This document shows positions 13,088 to 15,577 of a DNA stretch of 15,577 nucleotides, piece after piece (within the stretch, counting starts at the first letter, position 1; the number at the start of each line of letters is the position of its first letter). The notes under the pieces were generated by a model. The model was not told where the DNA came from. It did not search any database and saw only the letters and a program-made list of their open reading frames with translations. The translations under genes and the position numbers were made by a program. This stretch comes from JAMXLO01 sp041487355 (GTDB lineage: Bacteria > Pseudomonadota > Alphaproteobacteria > Acetobacterales > Acetobacteraceae). The DNA lies in the NCBI GenBank assembly GCA_041487355.1, contig JBGPND010000119.1, positions 1-15,577 on the forward strand, given 5' to 3'.

Positions 13088-14263
13088 CTACAGGAACGTC
13101 CCCGGCGGTTCGATGCCGAGCAGGATCTGGCCGACCGATTCGAAATGCGCCGCGCGGGACTGGATCTGCTGCGACAGCGTGTGGATGTCGCGGAAGCGGC
13201 GCTCGAATGCGGTGCCGAGGAAGATCGCATCCGTCCCCGCGGCCTTGTAGGCGTAGTCCGCCACCGCCTCGGCGGTCTGGATGGCGAACGCGCAAGCCAG
13301 CCGCACGCGCGCCCGCGCCGGCACGTCGATCACCGACGTGTCGTCGGCGGTCGCCCAGATGCTGGAGAGCGTCTCCACCAGATAGGCGCGCGCCGCACCC
13401 AACCTCGCCTCCATCTGCGCCACGCTCGACTGCACCACCGCATTCTCGGCCAGCCGTCCGAGATTGCGCGGCGTCTTGCGCGTGGCCAGCGCCTCGAATG
13501 CATCCAGCATCGCCCGTGCAATGCCGAATGCCACGCCCGCCACGCCGACGGCATACAGGCCCTGCATGGGGAACGCATAGAGCCGCCCGGGTTCGCGCCG
13601 CAGCGTCGGGTCCTCGCGCGTGGTGCTGAACGCCTCCGGCACGAACACATCGTCGAGCCTGTAGGAATCCGACGCCGTGCCGCGCATGCCGATCACGTTC
13701 CATGTATCCAGCAGCGTCGCCTGCGCCGCGGGATACAGCAGCGTTCGCACTGTCGGCTTGCCCGCCGCGTTCACCCGCAGCGAGCCGTCCGGCTCCACCA
13801 CGTGGCAATGCGCGCCCATCCAGCTCGCCTGACGGCAGCCGGAGGCGAAATCCCATTGCCCGGTGACGCGGTAGCCGCCTGGCACCGCAATCGCCTTCGA
13901 TGCATTCGGCGGACCCCAGGCCACGATGGTGCGGGGATCGGCGAAGATCGTGCGCATCGTGTCGGGCGACAGGAACGGCGCGATCAGCGCGGAACTGTTG
14001 GCGACGAACACATTCCAGCCGACCGAGCCGTCGTGCCGGCTGACCTCCTCGACCGTACGCAGATACACCCACGGCTCCATCTCGTCGCCATCGACCGATC
14101 GTGGCAGCAGCATGCGGCACAGCCGCGCGGCATGCAGTTGCGACAGTAACGGTTCGGAGATGCGCTGCGAGCGCTCGATCTCGTCCGCCGCGGCGGCGAT
14201 CGCGGGACCGAGTTCGCGCGCGCGGGCGACTGGGTCCGGTGCATTTGGCGTGACGAAGTTCAT
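13088..14263 (-). CDS. Acyl-CoA dehydrogenase-fold flavin monooxygenase-like protein
   Basis: This is a 391-residue member of the acyl-CoA dehydrogenase superfamily, closest in style to the flavin-dependent (class D) monooxygenases and oxidases such as DszC/HsaA-type enzymes. N-terminal helices include ISEPLLSQLHAARLCRMLLP near 35-54. SRHDGSVGWNVFVANS near 75-90 follows. A central beta domain holds YRVTGQWDFASGC near 131-143 and the loop VIGMRGTASDSYRLDDVFVP near 190-209, which shapes the flavin pocket. The C-terminal helical domain ends with FRDIHTLSQQIQSR near 357-370, typical of the non-CoA branch. The active-site Glu of true acyl-CoA dehydrogenases is not evident. A partner flavin reductase would be needed if it is a monooxygenase, and none is nearby. 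Its ribosome site is modest. The substrate is unknown. Confidence 0.82.
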   Translation of the reverse strand: MNFVTPNAPDPVARARELGPAIAAAADEIERSQRISEPLLSQLHAARLCRMLLPRSVDGDEMEPWVYLRTVEEVSRHDGSVGWNVFVANSSALIAPFLSPDTMRTIFADPRTIVAWGPPNASKAIAVPGGYRVTGQWDFASGCRQASWMGAHCHVVEPDGSLRVNAAGKPTVRTLLYPAAQATLLDTWNVIGMRGTASDSYRLDDVFVPEAFSTTREDPTLRREPGRLYAFPMQGLYAVGVAGVAFGIARAMLDAFEALATRKTPRNLGRLAENAVVQSSVAQMEARLGAARAYLVETLSSIWATADDTSVIDVPARARVRLACAFAIQTAEAVADYAYKAAGTDAIFLGTAFERRFRDIHTLSQQIQSRAAHFESVGQILLGIEPPGTFL

Positions 14264-14338
14264 GCGGGAGCCTGCCAGGGTGATGTGGGTCCGATTAGAG
14301 CGCGTTCAGGCGCAACGGGAAATAGCGACCGTAGCAAC

Positions 14339-14432
14339 CCCCTGTCATTGCGAGGAGCGACGCGACGCGGCAATCTCGATCGGAGTGCGCAACTGGCCCG
14401 AGATTGCTTCGCTGCGCTCGCAATGACAGGGG
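14339..14432. repeat. Dispersed extragenic inverted-repeat element
   Basis: A 16-bp perfect terminal inverted repeat (CCCCTGTCATTGCGAG at 14339-14354, its complement at 14417-14432) encloses inner arms with CAATCTCG paired to CGAGATTG. In translation the arms give the familiar spurious peptides CHCEER and CFAALAMT, a known mark of a family of extragenic palindromic repeats spread through many proteobacterial genomes. It has no coding capacity and could fold as a long hairpin in RNA. It lies between the divergent monooxygenase-like and VOC genes. Confidence 0.8.
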
Positions 14433-14447
14433 CACGATGCACCTGTC

Positions 14448-14476
14448 TTGCCGCCGCACCGCCAAAGAGGGATGCT
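14448..14476 (+). promoter_or_regulatory. Weak candidate promoter for the VOC gene
   Basis: TTGCCG at 14448-14453 and GATGCT at 14471-14476 are 17 bases apart. They lie just after the palindromic element and about 35 bases upstream of the VOC start. The -35 is fair and the -10 poor. Confidence 0.25.
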
Positions 14477-14511
14477 GCCGTCCAAGCGTCAGTGCAAGGA
14501 GGAACGGTGCC

Positions 14512-15045
14512 ATGGCCACCAAGAGCAAAGGCAAAATCCGCCACATCGCGATTAGCGTCCCCGACCCCTGGGCGGCGGCGGAGTTCTACAAGGAGGCGTT
14601 CGGCCTCGAGGAGCTCGGCGAGACCGACGGCAAGCTCGCCGAAGGCGTATTCCTTACCGACGGGGTGGTGAACCTCGCCCTGCTGAAGTTCAAGGACGAC
14701 GGGGCGGCGCAGGGGACGGGCAAGGACTATGTCGGACTGCACCATCTCGGCCTCTGGGTGGACAACGCCGAGGCCAGTGGCGAGGCTGCGACCGCCGCCG
14801 GCGCGACCTGGATCATGGGCGACCCGCAGGTGAAGGGCGGCTACGAGGTGAAGTACACCGACCCGGCCGGCGTGATCTTCGACATCAGTGAGGACGGCTG
14901 GGCTGGCGCGCAGAAGAGCCCGGGTGCGGCCGACAATGTTGTGCATCCGAATACGCGTGCCCGGGTGGCACGATTCGATGAGCGGCGTGCGCGGGCACGG
15001 GCGGAGATCGAGCGACGCCGCAGCAAGGCGCTGTCGCCGGCCTGA
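14512..15045 (+). CDS. VOC (glyoxalase/dioxygenase) superfamily protein
   Basis: This is a 177-residue protein of the vicinal-oxygen-chelate fold, which covers glyoxalase I, extradiol dioxygenases and resistance proteins. One beta-alpha-beta-beta-beta module starts at IRHIAISVPDPWAAAEFYKE (9-28), with His11 as the usual first metal ligand. The second starts at VGLHHLGLWVDNAEA (74-88) with His77/78, and ends with TDPAGVIFDISE near 116-127, where the last acidic residue would be a ligand. The C-terminal roughly 30 residues are Arg/Ala-rich, probably a charged helix beyond the fold. AAGGAGG lies 8-9 bases before the ATG at 14512. An ORF extension to 14404 runs back into the palindrome and is not supported. 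The next gene follows by 24 bases, so an operon is likely. The substrate is unknown. Confidence 0.88.
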   Translation: MATKSKGKIRHIAISVPDPWAAAEFYKEAFGLEELGETDGKLAEGVFLTDGVVNLALLKFKDDGAAQGTGKDYVGLHHLGLWVDNAEASGEAATAAGATWIMGDPQVKGGYEVKYTDPAGVIFDISEDGWAGAQKSPGAADNVVHPNTRARVARFDERRARARAEIERRRSKALSPA

Positions 15046-15069
15046 CATCATTCGCAACAGGGGAAGCCG

Positions 15070-15577
15070 ATGATCGAGCAGACTCTGGACATCACCACCC
15101 AGGCTGGCGCGATGGAGACCTTCATCTGCCATCCCGAGCGCGGCGGTCCGTTCCCCGCCGTGTTCCTGCTGATGGACGCGCCGGGCATCCGCGAGGAGCT
15201 GCGCGACATGGCGCGCCGGCTCGGCACGGTCGGGTACTACGTCGTGCTGCCCAACCTCTATTACCGCGCCGGGCGCGACACGATCTTCGGCCCCGACGTG
15301 CTCGAGCCGGGCAGCGCCGACCGCGAGCGCATGCGCGCGGTGCGCACCAGGATGACGATCCCGCCGGTGATGGACGATGTCGCGGCGATGCTGGGCTTTG
15401 TCGATTCCCAGGACGCGGTCAAACGCGGCCCGGTCGGGGTGCACGGCTATTGCATGAGCGGCCCCTATGCGCTGGCCGCCGCGGCGCGCTATTCGCACCG
15501 CATCGCCGCCGCCGCGTCGTTCTACGGCACCTGGCTCGTCAACGACGCCGAGGGGAGCCCGCACCTCAACCTCGGCA
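15070..15577 (+). CDS. Dienelactone hydrolase family protein (3' truncated by window)
   Basis: This is the first 169 residues of an alpha/beta-hydrolase of the dienelactone hydrolase family, cut by the window end. The start follows GGGGAA in the gap after the VOC stop. FPAVFLLMDAPGIREELRDM at 28-47 is the oxyanion region. The nucleophile elbow GYCMSG at 126-131 puts Cys128 as nucleophile, as in dienelactone hydrolase, in place of the usual Ser. Dienelactone hydrolase has a Glu at the position that here appears to be Asp36 (LMDAPG). SFYGTWLV near 150-157 follows. The catalytic Asp and His should lie beyond the window. With the VOC gene it probably handles a small ester or lactone, for example in ring-cleavage catabolism, but the substrate is inferred only from family. 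Confidence 0.88.
   Translation, partial: MIEQTLDITTQAGAMETFICHPERGGPFPAVFLLMDAPGIREELRDMARRLGTVGYYVVLPNLYYRAGRDTIFGPDVLEPGSADRERMRAVRTRMTIPPVMDDVAAMLGFVDSQDAVKRGPVGVHGYCMSGPYALAAAARYSHRIAAAASFYGTWLVNDAEGSPHLNLG

Noticed and set aside
14339..14432. CRISPR-like or attachment-site repeat
   Set aside because: It is a single inverted repeat without spacer array or integrase; it fits an extragenic palindrome.
14260..15564. 434-codon minus-strand ORF across the VOC and DLH genes
   Set aside because: It spans the intergenic palindrome and two convincing plus-strand genes; composition is His/Arg-rich with no recognisable fold.

Overview
The window is GC-rich DNA of alphaproteobacterial character. 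The FtsK, AmtB and UbiH-family proteins, the two HAMP-type chemoreceptors and the ParE-like toxin-antitoxin (TA) modules suggest Rhodospirillales, perhaps Acetobacteraceae. That placement is inferred from protein style and composition, with no marker gene present. No rRNA, tRNA, CRISPR array or insertion sequence was seen. No stretch over about 300 bases lacks a gene.

Layout. (1) 12-475, minus: a small TA operon whose ParE-like toxin is split by a frameshift in a short GC-dinucleotide tract. (2) 476-742: palindromic, repeat-like DNA. (3) 743-3145, minus: ftsK. (4) 3266-4528, minus: amtB with a good sigma-54 promoter candidate and a Glu in place of the first pore histidine. (5) 4757-5986, plus, divergent from amtB: a UbiH/COQ6-family FAD hydroxylase. 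(6) 6037-10887, minus: a chemotaxis cluster. It holds a 71-residue Tat-type Cys-containing small protein whose stop overlaps the start of chemoreceptor 2, then chemoreceptor 2, then chemoreceptor 1. Chemoreceptor 1 is followed, one frame off, by an intact PilZ domain, so it looks like an MCP-PilZ receptor broken by one base in a G4 run. (7) 11006-11977, plus: a D-2-hydroxyacid dehydrogenase. (8) 11987-12534, minus: an intact TA operon (RHH antitoxin, RelE/ParE toxin with GTG start) with three ATACG repeats spaced exactly 10 bp in its upstream region. (9) 12643-14263, minus: an acyl-CoA-dehydrogenase-fold monooxygenase-like gene followed by a DUF29 gene. (10) 14339-14432: a large inverted repeat of the dispersed extragenic type. 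(11) 14512-15577, plus: a VOC protein and the 5' part of a dienelactone-hydrolase-family gene.

How the genes work together. AmtB and its promoter point to nitrogen-limitation control. The two receptors have no che genes beside them, so they must feed a chemotaxis machinery encoded elsewhere. The restored MCP-PilZ architecture would tie chemotaxis to cyclic-di-GMP. The VOC and DLH genes form a short likely operon for small-molecule catabolism or detoxification.

The strongest leads are the two frameshifts (real decay or assembly error), the Glu-type AmtB, the helically phased operator and the Tat-type small protein coupled to a chemoreceptor. No complete novel multi-gene system is evident.
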